54,607 bases of DNA from a virus. A program made the position numbers and the translations under genes. How positions within the stretch are numbered: the first letter of the stretch is position 1; every line of letters starts with the position of its first letter. The notes under the pieces were generated by a model. It was given only the letters and a program-made list of their open reading frames with translations, made no database searches and was not told where the DNA came from. The stretch is from positions 1 to 54,607 of IMG/VR virus record IMGVR_UViG_3300028027_001528. One strand, written 5' to 3'. This document shows, piece after piece, positions 34,172 to 42,095 of the stretch.

Positions 34172-35419
34172 TTATTTAATTTTTGTTAATTTAGGTAAAA
34201 TTAGTTTTTGTTCCTTGGGTTGTGATGAGAACGGTGATATAATATTTTTAAACTTATCTTTCATTTTTTCCATTGAGAATCTCTCAAGATTTTCCACTCT
34301 AAGTAATTCCGACTTTTCTAAAAATTTATTATAGTCTTTGTAAACCAATTTAAAAACCTCAACAACTTCACCATAATTTGCGGTGAACCACTTTGAATCT
34401 TTTAAAATAAATGTATCAACTGCACTATCATGAACCTCAGTTAGTTTACCTCCAATCATAATTGCTTTATCCATAGGTAAAAAATCTTTGTGACCTGACC
34501 AGTTAGAAGCGATAACAGGTTTACCCGTCATTGTAAATTCTAATAAAGGTCTACCAAATCCTTCACCTTTGGTTATGGTAACCATAGATTTAATCTTAGG
34601 ATGGTTATATAAATTATTCATTTCCTCATTTGTTAAATCACCAAACAACAAATAAATTGATGGTGGATTTTCAATGTCCTTTACCAAACCCTCAATCTTT
34701 TTTCTGAATGATTCTCTTTCTTTTATTGAGAAAGTTGCAGACGATGTTTTAAGAACAAGTCCTGGTCTATCCCCAACACCCTTAAACGCATCTGCAAAAC
34801 ATCTAATCAACATACCAACATCTTTTCTGTCCTGACCCGTGTCACCCTTTAACCAATGACCAACAAACAAATATGCAAAGTCTTCTTTAATATCAATATT
34901 GATATTGTTATAAACATTGTTATATATTGATGTGTCAACACCCTCAAACAAAACTTCAATTTGTTTATTGATTTTATGTTGTGTAATTAATTTACCAGTA
35001 TTCTTTTCCGTTTCATTGTAAACTGTCTGCAATAAAACATCTTTTGAGAATGTTGAAGTTGCAATGATTAAATCCATTCTGTTACAACCATCCACCCAAT
35101 CTTTAGGTGCTATTGTTGTTTCAATACCAGCAGTTACACCGATGTTAAATTTACCAACTCTTTGAAATTCATTTGGTACTGTCACTTGAACATATATGTC
35201 AGGAGTTTTTTCTAATTGACCAATAATATTAGACTCAATCCATTTGTGAAATAAATTATCTTCTAATGCTGTCATTGGAGTAGAACCCCACATACAACTA
35301 TCAATCTTAATTTCAAACATATCCATTTCATAAAGTGCTTGTAATAAATCTCTTGAGTGTGCACCGTATCCGCTTCTTGTTTTAACTGGTCCTCTAAATA
35401 ATAAAAATGGTTTGCTCAT
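34172..35419 (-). CDS. GT4-like glycosyltransferase (GT-B fold)
   Basis: A 415-aa protein with RGPVKTRSGYGAHSRDLLQAL at the N-terminal acceptor domain, YLFVGHWLKGDTGQDRKDVGMLI at the start of the donor domain, and ITKGEGFGRPLLEFTMTGKPVIAS, the E-x7-E donor-sugar motif (GEGFGRPLLE) of retaining GT4 enzymes. It should use a nucleotide sugar to extend a glycan. It is paired with another GT4-like gene 1 base upstream; both are soluble. Confidence 0.85.
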   Translation of the reverse strand: MSKPFLLFRGPVKTRSGYGAHSRDLLQALYEMDMFEIKIDSCMWGSTPMTALEDNLFHKWIESNIIGQLEKTPDIYVQVTVPNEFQRVGKFNIGVTAGIETTIAPKDWVDGCNRMDLIIATSTFSKDVLLQTVYNETEKNTGKLITQHKINKQIEVLFEGVDTSIYNNVYNNINIDIKEDFAYLFVGHWLKGDTGQDRKDVGMLIRCFADAFKGVGDRPGLVLKTSSATFSIKERESFRKKIEGLVKDIENPPSIYLLFGDLTNEEMNNLYNHPKIKSMVTITKGEGFGRPLLEFTMTGKPVIASNWSGHKDFLPMDKAIMIGGKLTEVHDSAVDTFILKDSKWFTANYGEVVEVFKLVYKDYNKFLEKSELLRVENLERFSMEKMKDKFKNIISPFSSQPKEQKLILPKLTKIK

Positions 35420-35420
35420 A

Positions 35421-36779
35421 TTATATAATCTTGTATAAATTAAATTTCTCTCTCGGTTTAAAATTCTCTAAGGTTTGTTCAATCCCCTGAATCATTTTAT
35501 CACACATTATTTTATTTGATAAGTTGTTTAACATAAACTCTCTACCTTTTAATCCCTTCTCTTTTCTTTTCTTTTTACCCATCTTATACATCTTCATAAT
35601 TGCATCTGCAACATCGTTGTCATTAACTCTATCATCAAAGATATACGGTGTTGGTACAGAACCATTTAAATTGATTGCCGATGACCACACTGGCTCAACC
35701 CACTCACCATGATTTATTTTAGAATGTTTTTCTTTATTATGAAGTGTACCAACTTCGATATAGTTGTCTTCGGTAAAATCAAATCCACATTGGTCTTGTA
35801 AACCACCAGTAACATTAACAATGATTGGTACACCAGCCATTAAACTCTCAGCCGTAGTCAACCCAAATCCTTCATTGTTTGCAATGTTAATTGTACAATC
35901 AACACCGTTATAAATTTCATTTAATTTATCTTGTTCTAATTTTAAGTTAGTAAACTTAACATCATAGTCTGAACATATTGCATCAACCACCGCAGGTAAA
36001 TCAGTACCATTCTCATCAACAGGATTTGTGTGCATCAATAGTAAACACTTCTCCGCTTTTTCTTTTGGTAACATATCACAGAATAATCTAAATGAATAAA
36101 TTACATCACTTGGTTGTTTTCTACGAATGTTTCTGTTATTGTAAAATAAAACGAAATCATATTTCTTATCGCCATAAATTAAATTATTAACATCATCCGA
36201 TATTCTATCTAATGGTTTAAATAAATCCGGATTAATACCGTGAGGGACGTAACTAATTTGCCAATCTTCCAATGGTTTGAATGTTACTTTATCTGTTCTT
36301 TTACCGACACGATGAACAATACCATATGTTTGCTTAGATATGCAACCTAACCAATCACAAGACTCGTAAAAGTCTCTATTGTATTGTGGGTCGGGTAAGT
36401 CATCCCATATATGATAAAATAATATTGGGGTGTGTTGTCTTATTTCATGTTCAGCATCATATAACCACTGCCAATAGTGGGGATCTGTAAAATGTAAAAT
36501 AGCATCTGGTTTTTCATCATTGATTAATTTACGAAGAATTGCAATATCACCATAACCATTGTAAGGAATAATTTTTAAATTAGCATCCTTAACACCAGTC
36601 CTTGTTCTAATATCATCATTAACATCAACAACTTTACCAAATTCAGGATGTTTAATTGCCGCACCTAATTGCACCCAATCGTATTTGTGAATTGTACCCA
36701 TCACAATTTCTTTTGACATTGTAGCAATACCACTTGTCATTCTTAAATCGTCAGATAGTAAAAGTATTTTTTTCTTCAT
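35421..36779 (-). CDS. GT4-like glycosyltransferase (GT-B fold)
   Basis: The 452-aa protein has ILLLSDDLRMTSGIATMSKEIV at the start, ISYVPHGINPDLFKPL between the two Rossmann domains, NNRNIRRKQP for the phosphate-contacting loop, and NNEGFGLTTAESLMAGVPIIVN, a full E-x7-E motif. It is a conventional retaining glycosyltransferase. It is the second gene of the operon, 1 base after the RHH regulator, and may be under that regulator's control. Confidence 0.88.
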   Translation of the reverse strand: MKKKILLLSDDLRMTSGIATMSKEIVMGTIHKYDWVQLGAAIKHPEFGKVVDVNDDIRTRTGVKDANLKIIPYNGYGDIAILRKLINDEKPDAILHFTDPHYWQWLYDAEHEIRQHTPILFYHIWDDLPDPQYNRDFYESCDWLGCISKQTYGIVHRVGKRTDKVTFKPLEDWQISYVPHGINPDLFKPLDRISDDVNNLIYGDKKYDFVLFYNNRNIRRKQPSDVIYSFRLFCDMLPKEKAEKCLLLMHTNPVDENGTDLPAVVDAICSDYDVKFTNLKLEQDKLNEIYNGVDCTINIANNEGFGLTTAESLMAGVPIIVNVTGGLQDQCGFDFTEDNYIEVGTLHNKEKHSKINHGEWVEPVWSSAINLNGSVPTPYIFDDRVNDNDVADAIMKMYKMGKKKRKEKGLKGREFMLNNLSNKIMCDKMIQGIEQTLENFKPREKFNLYKII

Positions 36780-36780
36780 A

Positions 36781-36978
36781 TTAAAATTTAGATCCTGTTG
36801 TTGCTAAACCATTGTGGTTATTTATTGTGTTTCTAAAGTTTTCATCTTTAGAATATAAATCTAATGAACGATTTACTAATTTTTGTAGGTTCATCGAACC
36901 TTCAATTGATTTAATTTTAAACCTCCTGTAAACATCATCTAAAATGTTAACACTAGTTAATTTTGTGTCTGCTTTCAT
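36781..36978 (-). CDS. Ribbon-helix-helix (RHH) DNA-binding protein
   Basis: The 65-aa protein shows an RHH pattern: a short strand KLTSVNIL, then helix DDVYRRFKIKSIEGS and helix NLQKLVNRSLDLYSKD, with the conserved hydrophobics placed as in Arc/CopG-type repressors. Such dimers bind short inverted repeats. It is the first gene of the upstream minus sub-operon, and a perfect 16-base palindrome lies 9 bases before its start, so autoregulation is likely. The last 15 residues look disordered. Confidence 0.7.
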   Translation of the reverse strand: MKADTKLTSVNILDDVYRRFKIKSIEGSMNLQKLVNRSLDLYSKDENFRNTINNHNGLATTGSKF

Positions 36979-36987
36979 ATTGTTTTA

Positions 36988-37003
36988 TATATATTAATAT
37001 ATA
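36988..37003. promoter_or_regulatory. 16-bp palindrome, candidate RHH operator
   Basis: TATATATTAATATATA is a perfect inverted repeat centred between 36995 and 36996, directly upstream of the RHH gene, and it contains -10-like TATATT in both directions. A repressor dimer here would occlude the promoter. The low sequence complexity means chance cannot be excluded. Confidence 0.4.
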
Positions 37004-37014
37004 CTTAAATGACT

Positions 37015-37041
37015 AAAAAATATCGTCAATTAAGACGATAT
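37015..37041 (-). terminator. Intrinsic terminator for the MGCGCKK gene
   Basis: ATATCGTC (37020-37027) pairs with GACGATAT (37034-37041) with a six-base loop, followed on the minus strand by a run of six T. It lies 28 bases after the small gene's stop and before the RHH promoter region, so it would insulate the two. A second small stem (ATCGTT/AACGAT, 37050-37067) precedes it. Confidence 0.65.
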
Positions 37042-37068
37042 TCCATTTAATCGTTAGTATAAACGATA

Positions 37069-37233
37069 TTATTGATTATTTAAACGATTAATAACCGCAT
37101 CAACATCCGTCTGATTGGTTGTTGGTGCAGGTGCCGGTTGTGTAACGACAGGTGTTCCTGTTTCAGTTAATGTTATGTTCGTTGGTTGAACAGGTTGTGA
37201 GTTAGAATTATTTTTTTTACATCCGCATCCCAT
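37069..37233 (-). CDS. Small Cys-start protein, MGCGCKK type, 54 aa
   Basis: A 54-codon frame in the strand-switch region starts MGCGCKKNN, followed by a Pro/Thr/Gln-rich middle (TQPAPAPTTNQ) and a short helix DVDAVINRLNNQ. It has its own terminator. The two Cys at positions 3 and 5 directly after the start could bind metal; no hydrophobic signal segment precedes them, so it is not a lipoprotein. It is a separate transcription unit ahead of the RHH operon. Confidence 0.65.
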   Translation of the reverse strand: MGCGCKKNNSNSQPVQPTNITLTETGTPVVTQPAPAPTTNQTDVDAVINRLNNQ

Positions 37234-37322
37234 GGTATTTCTTTTTTTTATAAATATTTTGGTTTATTGTTTTTTATTTCCTATATTTTACTAAAGTATA
37301 CAAAAAAAATATTAAAAAACAA

Positions 37323-38036
37323 ATGGAAAAAGATTTTAAACCCGTAAAAAGTGTCTACACCTCTAACTACGAGGCCATAAAGAGCATCATGTTTCTTTAC
37401 AACATTGAAAGATTTGATTTAGATTGTACCTATTCTAAAGGTGCATTTTGGAAGGATTTACCAGAACCCACTAACAAATCAGATTTATATCCTTATAATG
37501 ATACGGTGGTTGAGTGTAGTTCAGAAAACTTATCATTTGAGGATGGGTCAATGAAAAGTATAATGTTTGATCCTCCATTTGTTATAGCTGGTAAGTCATA
37601 TCGTGATAATAAAGATGGGAGTTCAATCATTGCTAAGAGATTTGAGGGTTATGAGTCGTATAACCACCTAAAAAACCATTATTATAACACGCTGAAGGAA
37701 TTGTACCGAGTTTGTGAGAAAGGTGGTTATGTGGTCTTTAAATGTCAAGATACAGTATCTGGAGGTAAGAACCACTTCTCTCACGTTATGGTTATGAATA
37801 TGGCACAAGAGTTAGGGTTCTACCCAAGAGATTTATTTATCCTAACATCAAATGTTCGTATCAATAGTTTTGGAACTAAATGGACTAAACAAGAACACGC
37901 TCGTAAGTACCATAGTTATTTTTGGGTGTTTGAGAAGGTTAAACCAAGAGTGAAGTACGATAGTCCTATCGAACAGGATTCTGAGGAGACCCTAGATACA
38001 TTGCAACACGATCTCCAACCCTCCAACCCTCTGTAG
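37323..38036 (+). CDS. DNA methyltransferase, N4/N6 type
   Basis: The 237-aa protein has SIMFDPPFVIAG (catalytic DPPF at 83-86), LYRVCEKGGYVVFKCQD, the motif X-like strand, and HSYFWVFEK at the end of the fold. The order suits an N4-cytosine or N6-adenine DNA methyltransferase with a minimal target domain. It is the first plus-strand gene after the strand switch, preceded by an A/T-rich promoter region. Likely role: protection of phage DNA or regulation. Its last 71 bases overlap the convergent DUF192 gene. Confidence 0.82.
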   Translation: MEKDFKPVKSVYTSNYEAIKSIMFLYNIERFDLDCTYSKGAFWKDLPEPTNKSDLYPYNDTVVECSSENLSFEDGSMKSIMFDPPFVIAGKSYRDNKDGSSIIAKRFEGYESYNHLKNHYYNTLKELYRVCEKGGYVVFKCQDTVSGGKNHFSHVMVMNMAQELGFYPRDLFILTSNVRINSFGTKWTKQEHARKYHSYFWVFEKVKPRVKYDSPIEQDSEETLDTLQHDLQPSNPL

Positions 38037-38331
38037 TTCCTGCGGGAAACTCTATCACGTGGTCACCAATACCAGTGTAACGAGGTAGAGTCATTCTATG
38101 TGAATCCTCAACAGGACAATTGGAGTGGATACGATTGATACGATTATTTAAAACGAATACGATGTCAAGTGGGATAAGACAGTTCTTCATCCAAAATGAA
38201 TGATGACCCTTACCCATTTTGAATACCATACAACCATCCAATGAATTTCTACCCATCATCCCTTTTTGTATTTCATTTGGAGTTGATAGGTACTCGGCTG
38301 AAAAGGTTTTGTTATTAATATGAACTGACAT
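37966..38331 (-). CDS. DUF192 family protein
   Basis: The 121-aa protein matches DUF192: EIQKGMMGRNSLDGCMVFKMG, then HSFWMKNCLIPLDIVFVLNN, and GDHVIEFPAGTTEGWRVGDRV. The family is a small beta-barrel of unknown function, often secreted, but here it lacks a signal peptide. It is transcribed against the flanking genes and overlaps the DNA methyltransferase tail by 71 bases, an unusual length for convergent genes. Confidence 0.85.
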   Translation of the reverse strand: MSVHINNKTFSAEYLSTPNEIQKGMMGRNSLDGCMVFKMGKGHHSFWMKNCLIPLDIVFVLNNRINRIHSNCPVEDSHRMTLPRYTGIGDHVIEFPAGTTEGWRVGDRVAMYLGSPQNPVR

Positions 38332-38342
38332 AACTATAATTA

Positions 38343-38374
38343 TTTGGTTTTTTTAAAATAATTTATTATATTTG
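38343..38374 (+). promoter_or_regulatory. Candidate Bacteroidota-type promoter, TTTG-N20-TATATTTG
   Basis: TTTG at 38343-38346 and TATATTTG at 38367-38374 match the -33/-7 elements (TTTG and TAnnTTTG) of Bacteroidota vegetative promoters with fitting spacing. The first ATG of the downstream gene is only 3 bases after the box, so the transcript would be nearly leaderless. Confidence 0.45.
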
Positions 38375-38377
38375 GAT

Positions 38378-38584
38378 ATGGAAAGAATATTCGGAGGTTT
38401 AATTGAGTTTGAAAACATAGAGGAATTCGATCAATTTGTGTTGAATATCGATAAAGAGTCCGCCTTGACAATTGTAGGAAAGGCTTTGGACTTCTGTAAT
38501 CAAAATCGTATGTTTAACTTAATGGAAGCCAATACGTTATATAAATGTTTAACTAAATTAAAAGAAAATGAAAATAAAGATTAA
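38378..38584 (+). CDS. Small unknown protein, 68 aa
   Basis: I place the start at ATG 38378 (MERIFGGLIEF) instead of the TTG at 38372. The product is an acidic helical protein with a beta start and FCNQNRMFNLMEANTLYKCLTKL at the C-terminus. No family recognised. It overlaps the next small membrane gene by 17 bases and opens a run of about ten small genes. Confidence 0.65.
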   Translation: MERIFGGLIEFENIEEFDQFVLNIDKESALTIVGKALDFCNQNRMFNLMEANTLYKCLTKLKENENKD

Positions 38585-38747
38585 AGAAATCATTTACATA
38601 ATGATGATACTAACGGGGATATTAGTTCAGAAGTACGGCCTTAAAGGTGCCGACCCTGAATTAGTAAAGTACTTTGGATGGGGTACTATATCACTGGGAT
38701 CATTTAATTTAGTGTTAGATTATTTTAGAAAACCTAAAAAGAAATAA
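38568..38747 (+). CDS. Small membrane protein, 59 aa
   Basis: A frame of 59 codons starts within the end of the preceding gene (MKIKIKEIIYIMMILTGILV). It has two hydrophobic segments (about 8-20 and 36-51) and ends with a basic tail RKPKKK, giving a hairpin with both ends in the cytoplasm. It stops 1 base before the next gene. Function unknown. Confidence 0.62.
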   Translation: MKIKIKEIIYIMMILTGILVQKYGLKGADPELVKYFGWGTISLGSFNLVLDYFRKPKKK

Positions 38748-38748
38748 T

Positions 38749-39327
38749 ATGCCAAAACGTACTAAAAAATGGGAGAAAGACTTTGAGAAAAGATACTCCA
38801 ACACAATTAAAGAATTGCAATCATTAGAGAAAGAATACAAACAAATGAGAGAAGAAAATACCGATGGTTATTGGTTAGGTCTTTATCCCAGTGAATCGTT
38901 TGTTGACTTTGGGGATTGTGACAATTATAGTGTTAGTTATGTAAAGGAAAATCAATATAAAGAAAGTGATTCCGAACACATATCAATTACTCTTAATTCA
39001 GATTTAGGAAGTTTTAGTTTTGATTTCAATTCCTTAAAACAACTTAAATCATTCAGAAACGACATCATTGAAGAATGTGATAAAATGAGTAGAGAGAATG
39101 TATCGGTAAGTATTGATACTGAGGAGTGTGAGGAAGAAGAAGGTTGGGAAGATAACGAAGAACAAGAGTACACAATCCAATGTTCAAGAGAATGTGTACA
39201 ATCGTGGACACACACAGTCATGGCGAGAAGTACTTGTGAGGCATACAGAAAAGCACAAGAGGGTGAGGGACATGATGAGAATGATGACTTTGACCAATAT
39301 GGTGAAATAGATTACGAATCAATTTAA
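38749..39327 (+). CDS. Unknown acidic protein, 192 aa
   Basis: Starts with a coiled-coil-like basic/acidic helix (KRTKKWEKDFEKRYSNTIKE). A central beta part follows, then a very acidic linker (ECEEEEGWEDNEEQE) and a C-terminal module YTIQCSRECVQSWTHTVMARSTCEAY that resembles the 67-aa protein encoded next. No known family. It probably interacts with nucleic acid-binding or host proteins through its acidic stretch, which is speculation. Confidence 0.65.
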   Translation: MPKRTKKWEKDFEKRYSNTIKELQSLEKEYKQMREENTDGYWLGLYPSESFVDFGDCDNYSVSYVKENQYKESDSEHISITLNSDLGSFSFDFNSLKQLKSFRNDIIEECDKMSRENVSVSIDTEECEEEEGWEDNEEQEYTIQCSRECVQSWTHTVMARSTCEAYRKAQEGEGHDENDDFDQYGEIDYESI

Positions 39328-39338
39328 ACAAATATAAT

Positions 39339-39542
39339 ATGCCAAAATTTATTATTATTGCCGAACGATATGTGGAAGAGGCTTGGACCCTTCACGTTGA
39401 GGCTGAAACCGCAGAAGAAGCATTACAAAAAGTTGAAGATTGTCCTTGGGACGAATGTGATGATGTAGACCACCAACAAGATGTTACATCATATAGAGAT
39501 GAGGTCGAGTACCGTTTTGATGGAGAAATTGAAGAAGAATAA
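39339..39542 (+). CDS. Small acidic protein, 67 aa
   Basis: The 67-aa product has KFIIIAERYVEEAWTLHVEAETAEEAL, a beta-beta-alpha pattern that also occurs in the C-terminal module of the preceding protein, followed by an acidic tail. This suggests a small repeated domain. It overlaps the next tiny gene by one base (TAATG). Function unknown. Confidence 0.65.
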   Translation: MPKFIIIAERYVEEAWTLHVEAETAEEALQKVEDCPWDECDDVDHQQDVTSYRDEVEYRFDGEIEEE

Positions 39543-39634
39543 TGTACATTAAACAAACAATATTATATGTTTTCATTATAATGATATGTTCAATATGGAT
39601 AACATATGATATTATAAAAAATAAAAAGAAATAA
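39542..39634 (+). CDS. Tiny single-pass membrane protein, 30 aa
   Basis: A 30-codon frame coupled by TAATG to the preceding stop: MYIKQTILYVFIIMICSIWITY is a single hydrophobic helix followed by a basic tail KNKKK. The stop is 1 base before the next start. Precise packing supports it as a gene. Function unknown. Confidence 0.55.
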   Translation: MYIKQTILYVFIIMICSIWITYDIIKNKKK

Positions 39635-39635
39635 C

Positions 39636-39941
39636 ATGGATCAACAATTATTAGAATTGGAACAAGACATGTCTAATTACCAAAAGGTAAAAGAAATTGT
39701 ATTAAACAAATTAGTTAAGGAAGGTTTATTAGAACAGGATGATGCCAATGAGTTTGATGAAAGATGTCAAGTACTTGTGTACAAAGGAACTTGGTTTAGT
39801 AAATGGTTTGATAAAAATGTTAAAGTAGAAAAACCTGAAGCAGACAAGAAAGGTTATTACATGAGAATTGTTGAACTTAAAGAAAAAGAAGACGAGGTTG
39901 ATAGGTTATTAAGAAGGACAACAGGAGATTATAATGAGTAA
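39636..39941 (+). CDS. Unknown protein, 101 aa
   Basis: A charged, mostly helical soluble protein (DQQLLELEQDMSNYQKVKEIV) with a central Trp-containing segment GTWFSKWFDKNVKVEKP and a C-terminal helix. No family recognised. It overlaps the following membrane protein gene by 8 bases. Confidence 0.65.
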   Translation: MDQQLLELEQDMSNYQKVKEIVLNKLVKEGLLEQDDANEFDERCQVLVYKGTWFSKWFDKNVKVEKPEADKKGYYMRIVELKEKEDEVDRLLRRTTGDYNE

Positions 39942-40236
39942 TTATTTATTAATTTTAGTGTTTCAAATTATGTTTAATATCTTCAAAGTAATGGAGATAA
40001 AGTTTACGTATGAAAACAACATTAAAAGTTTATTGGTCAATAGTTTTTGGATAAGTCTTGTATCATTGGGTGCAACATACTACTCATTGGACGGACTATT
40101 CAAGGGAGATTACTTAGGAGTTGTATTTTATATTGCTGGAAGTATTATTGGGAAATGGTTTGCAATGGTTCATTACGAAAAAATAAAAGATAAGTTTAAA
40201 CCATTCTTTAAAAAAAATGAAAAAGAAATATTATAA
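39934..40236 (+). CDS. Small multi-pass membrane protein, 100 aa
   Basis: Three hydrophobic segments (about 3-16, 36-52 and 59-78) and a basic C-terminus (KIKDKFKPFFKKNEKE). The pattern FYIAGSIIGKWFAM in the third helix resembles DUF5698/DUF2179-type membrane proteins, a weak resemblance only. It overlaps both neighbours. An inner-membrane role such as superinfection exclusion is possible but unsupported. Confidence 0.62.
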   Translation: MSNYLLILVFQIMFNIFKVMEIKFTYENNIKSLLVNSFWISLVSLGATYYSLDGLFKGDYLGVVFYIAGSIIGKWFAMVHYEKIKDKFKPFFKKNEKEIL

Positions 40237-40405
40237 AGATTTTTTCATTTATAATAAGAAACATCATTGGTTTTTAATACCAACGATTGTATTTTTTTAT
40301 AATAAACAAACATTTGTTGAGACGGGTGTTTATACACCATCTTGGGGGTTAACCGTAAGATGGTTGACTTATATGATTGGTGTACAAATACAAAGACATG
40401 AATAA
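40217..40405 (+). CDS. Small protein, 62 aa
   Basis: A frame of 62 codons starting inside the end of the previous gene (20-base overlap). The product is basic and aromatic with a hydrophobic stretch WFLIPTIVFFY and a C-terminal SWGLTVRWLTYMIGVQIQ, compatible with peripheral membrane binding. Similar Trp-x-Leu-x-x-x-Trp endings occur in other small phage proteins. Function unknown. Confidence 0.55.
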   Translation: MKKKYYKDFFIYNKKHHWFLIPTIVFFYNKQTFVETGVYTPSWGLTVRWLTYMIGVQIQRHE

Positions 40406-40775
40406 TATGGTAAATAAAAAAGATTTTTTGATTAGAGTTTTTGGTGGGATGGTTATTATTGTCTTGTTAACAATAATTGCGATTAGAAAACCACATGATA
40501 TGGTACCACCACCAATTGGTGTATGTAAAGAAGATTCTTTACAAAATGTTATTAATCAATTACAAATTGATTTTGAAAATGAACAAGATGGTTGGGATAA
40601 TAAAGAGAAAAGATACGAACAAATTCTATTTGAATATGAAATAGGTTTAGAACATTTGAAAAATTATCACACCGAATCGTATAAAGAATTTCATAGAATA
40701 ATTGGATACAAAGAAAATTACTCTCACGAAGTAGAAAGAGAAAATATAAAAAGATTAAAAACCACGAAATGGTAA
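40398..40775 (+). CDS. Membrane-anchored protein with helical periplasmic part, 125 aa
   Basis: I choose ATG 40398 (MNNMVNKKDFL), which overlaps the previous stop, over the GTG at 40377; ATG 40407 is also possible. One N-terminal membrane helix (FGGMVIIVLLTIIAI) is followed by a Pro-rich turn, a Cys and a long helical region with ENEQDGWDNKEKRYEQIL. The N-in topology with a coiled periplasmic domain is like inner-membrane spanins, but no outer-membrane partner is evident. The 97-aa protein at 47694 has a similar layout. Confidence 0.6.
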   Translation: MNNMVNKKDFLIRVFGGMVIIVLLTIIAIRKPHDMVPPPIGVCKEDSLQNVINQLQIDFENEQDGWDNKEKRYEQILFEYEIGLEHLKNYHTESYKEFHRIIGYKENYSHEVERENIKRLKTTKW

Positions 40776-41854
40776 GTATGAATAGATTAGATAAAAGATA
40801 TCAAGATTTATTAGAAGATATTTTAGATAATGGAGTCGTAAAAACGGACAGAACTGGTACAGGTACCATATCGGTATTCGGTAGACAGATTAAACATAAG
40901 ATGTCACAAGGATTTCCTTTGTTAACCACAAAGAAGATGGCTTGGAATACGATGGTCACTGAGTTATTATGGTTCCTTCGTGGTGACACCAACATCAAGT
41001 ACCTTGTTGAAAACGGTTGTAACATTTGGAATGGAGATGCCTATAAAAGATATGAAAGAGTTTGGAATTGGGATTTAGACGAACCGCTACCAATAAAACA
41101 ATTTATTGAAAGAATTAAAACTGATAATGAGTTCGCAAAGATTTGGGGTGAGTTGGGTCCTATCTATGGTAGACAATGGAGACAGTGGGATATTTGGAAT
41201 GGATATGAACCAATAGATCAAATTCAAAACCTAATCAACGAACTTAAAACAAATCCGGATAGTAGAAGATTAATGGTTAGCGCTTGGAATGTAGGTGAGT
41301 TAGACCATATGGTTTTACCGCCTTGTCATTATGGGTTCCAAGTTTATACAAGATTATTAACCGGAGAAGAGAGATGGGATTTATTAAAAAAGAAAGTTGG
41401 TGAAGAAAGATTTAAATCAATGGTTGACGATATAGTTCCATTCGGTGGCGGATTGAGTGAAGAGTTAGAATCATATAAAATACCTAAACGCGCAATCTCT
41501 TTAATGTGGAACCAAAGATCTGTTGATACATTTTTAGGATTACCGTTTAACATTGCATCATATGGTTTGTTATTAGAGATTCTTGCCAAAGAAGTTAATA
41601 TGGTACCAGAAGATTTAATAGGTAATTTAGGTGATGTTCATTTATATTCAAATCACATTGAACAAGCAAAAGAACAACTCAATAGAGAACCGTTTAAAAA
41701 CTTACCCACACTAAATTTTAGTCCATTAGTATTGGTACATTTTGAACACCATAAAGATACATTTGATGTGTTTATAAACAATTTACAACCTAACCAATTT
41801 ATAATTAATGGATATGAATCACATCCATCTATAAAAGCAACACTATCAAACTAG
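40769..41854 (+). CDS. thyA: Thymidylate synthase
   Basis: The protein (361 aa; 358 if the ATG at 40778 is used) makes dTMP from dUMP using methylene-tetrahydrofolate. Diagnostic parts: DRTGTGT (phosphate Arg), LLWFLRGDTN, GELGPIYGRQWR, catalytic C186 in LPPCHYGFQVY and LGLPFNIASYG. N261 in the last motif marks dUMP, not dCMP, specificity. Compared with E. coli ThyA there is an insertion of about 40 residues after TRLL (about 198-240), as in several phage enzymes. It supports phage DNA synthesis and sits in a string of small genes with a 7-base overlap upstream. Confidence 0.96.
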   Translation: MVSMNRLDKRYQDLLEDILDNGVVKTDRTGTGTISVFGRQIKHKMSQGFPLLTTKKMAWNTMVTELLWFLRGDTNIKYLVENGCNIWNGDAYKRYERVWNWDLDEPLPIKQFIERIKTDNEFAKIWGELGPIYGRQWRQWDIWNGYEPIDQIQNLINELKTNPDSRRLMVSAWNVGELDHMVLPPCHYGFQVYTRLLTGEERWDLLKKKVGEERFKSMVDDIVPFGGGLSEELESYKIPKRAISLMWNQRSVDTFLGLPFNIASYGLLLEILAKEVNMVPEDLIGNLGDVHLYSNHIEQAKEQLNREPFKNLPTLNFSPLVLVHFEHHKDTFDVFINNLQPNQFIINGYESHPSIKATLSN

Positions 41855-41855
41855 T

Positions 41856-42095
41856 ATGTTTATTCATATTACTCCTGACGAATTAGAAGAGGAATTTAGA
41901 GAGTCCTGGAAATTAGGACATATTATACATCCATCAATTGATTATGCGGATAATGCAATTTATGCTGTTTTTGAAGGTAAGTTAGTAATCATATTTAGAT
42001 TCAACAAGTATGGGTGGATAAACGATAACCGGCAGAACACTTACAAAGTAAGTGCAGGTTCTGCAGGAATTACAATTAACATTATAAAAACATGA
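41856..42095 (+). CDS. Unknown small protein, 79 aa
   Basis: A mixed alpha/beta soluble protein (ITPDELEEEFRESWKLGHIIHP, then AIYAVFEGKLVIIFRFNKYG). No family recognised. It starts 1 base after thymidylate synthase and overlaps the NlpC/P60 gene by 4 bases (ATGA). It contains a CGG Arg codon at 42030-42032. Confidence 0.65.
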   Translation: MFIHITPDELEEEFRESWKLGHIIHPSIDYADNAIYAVFEGKLVIIFRFNKYGWINDNRQNTYKVSAGSAGITINIIKT

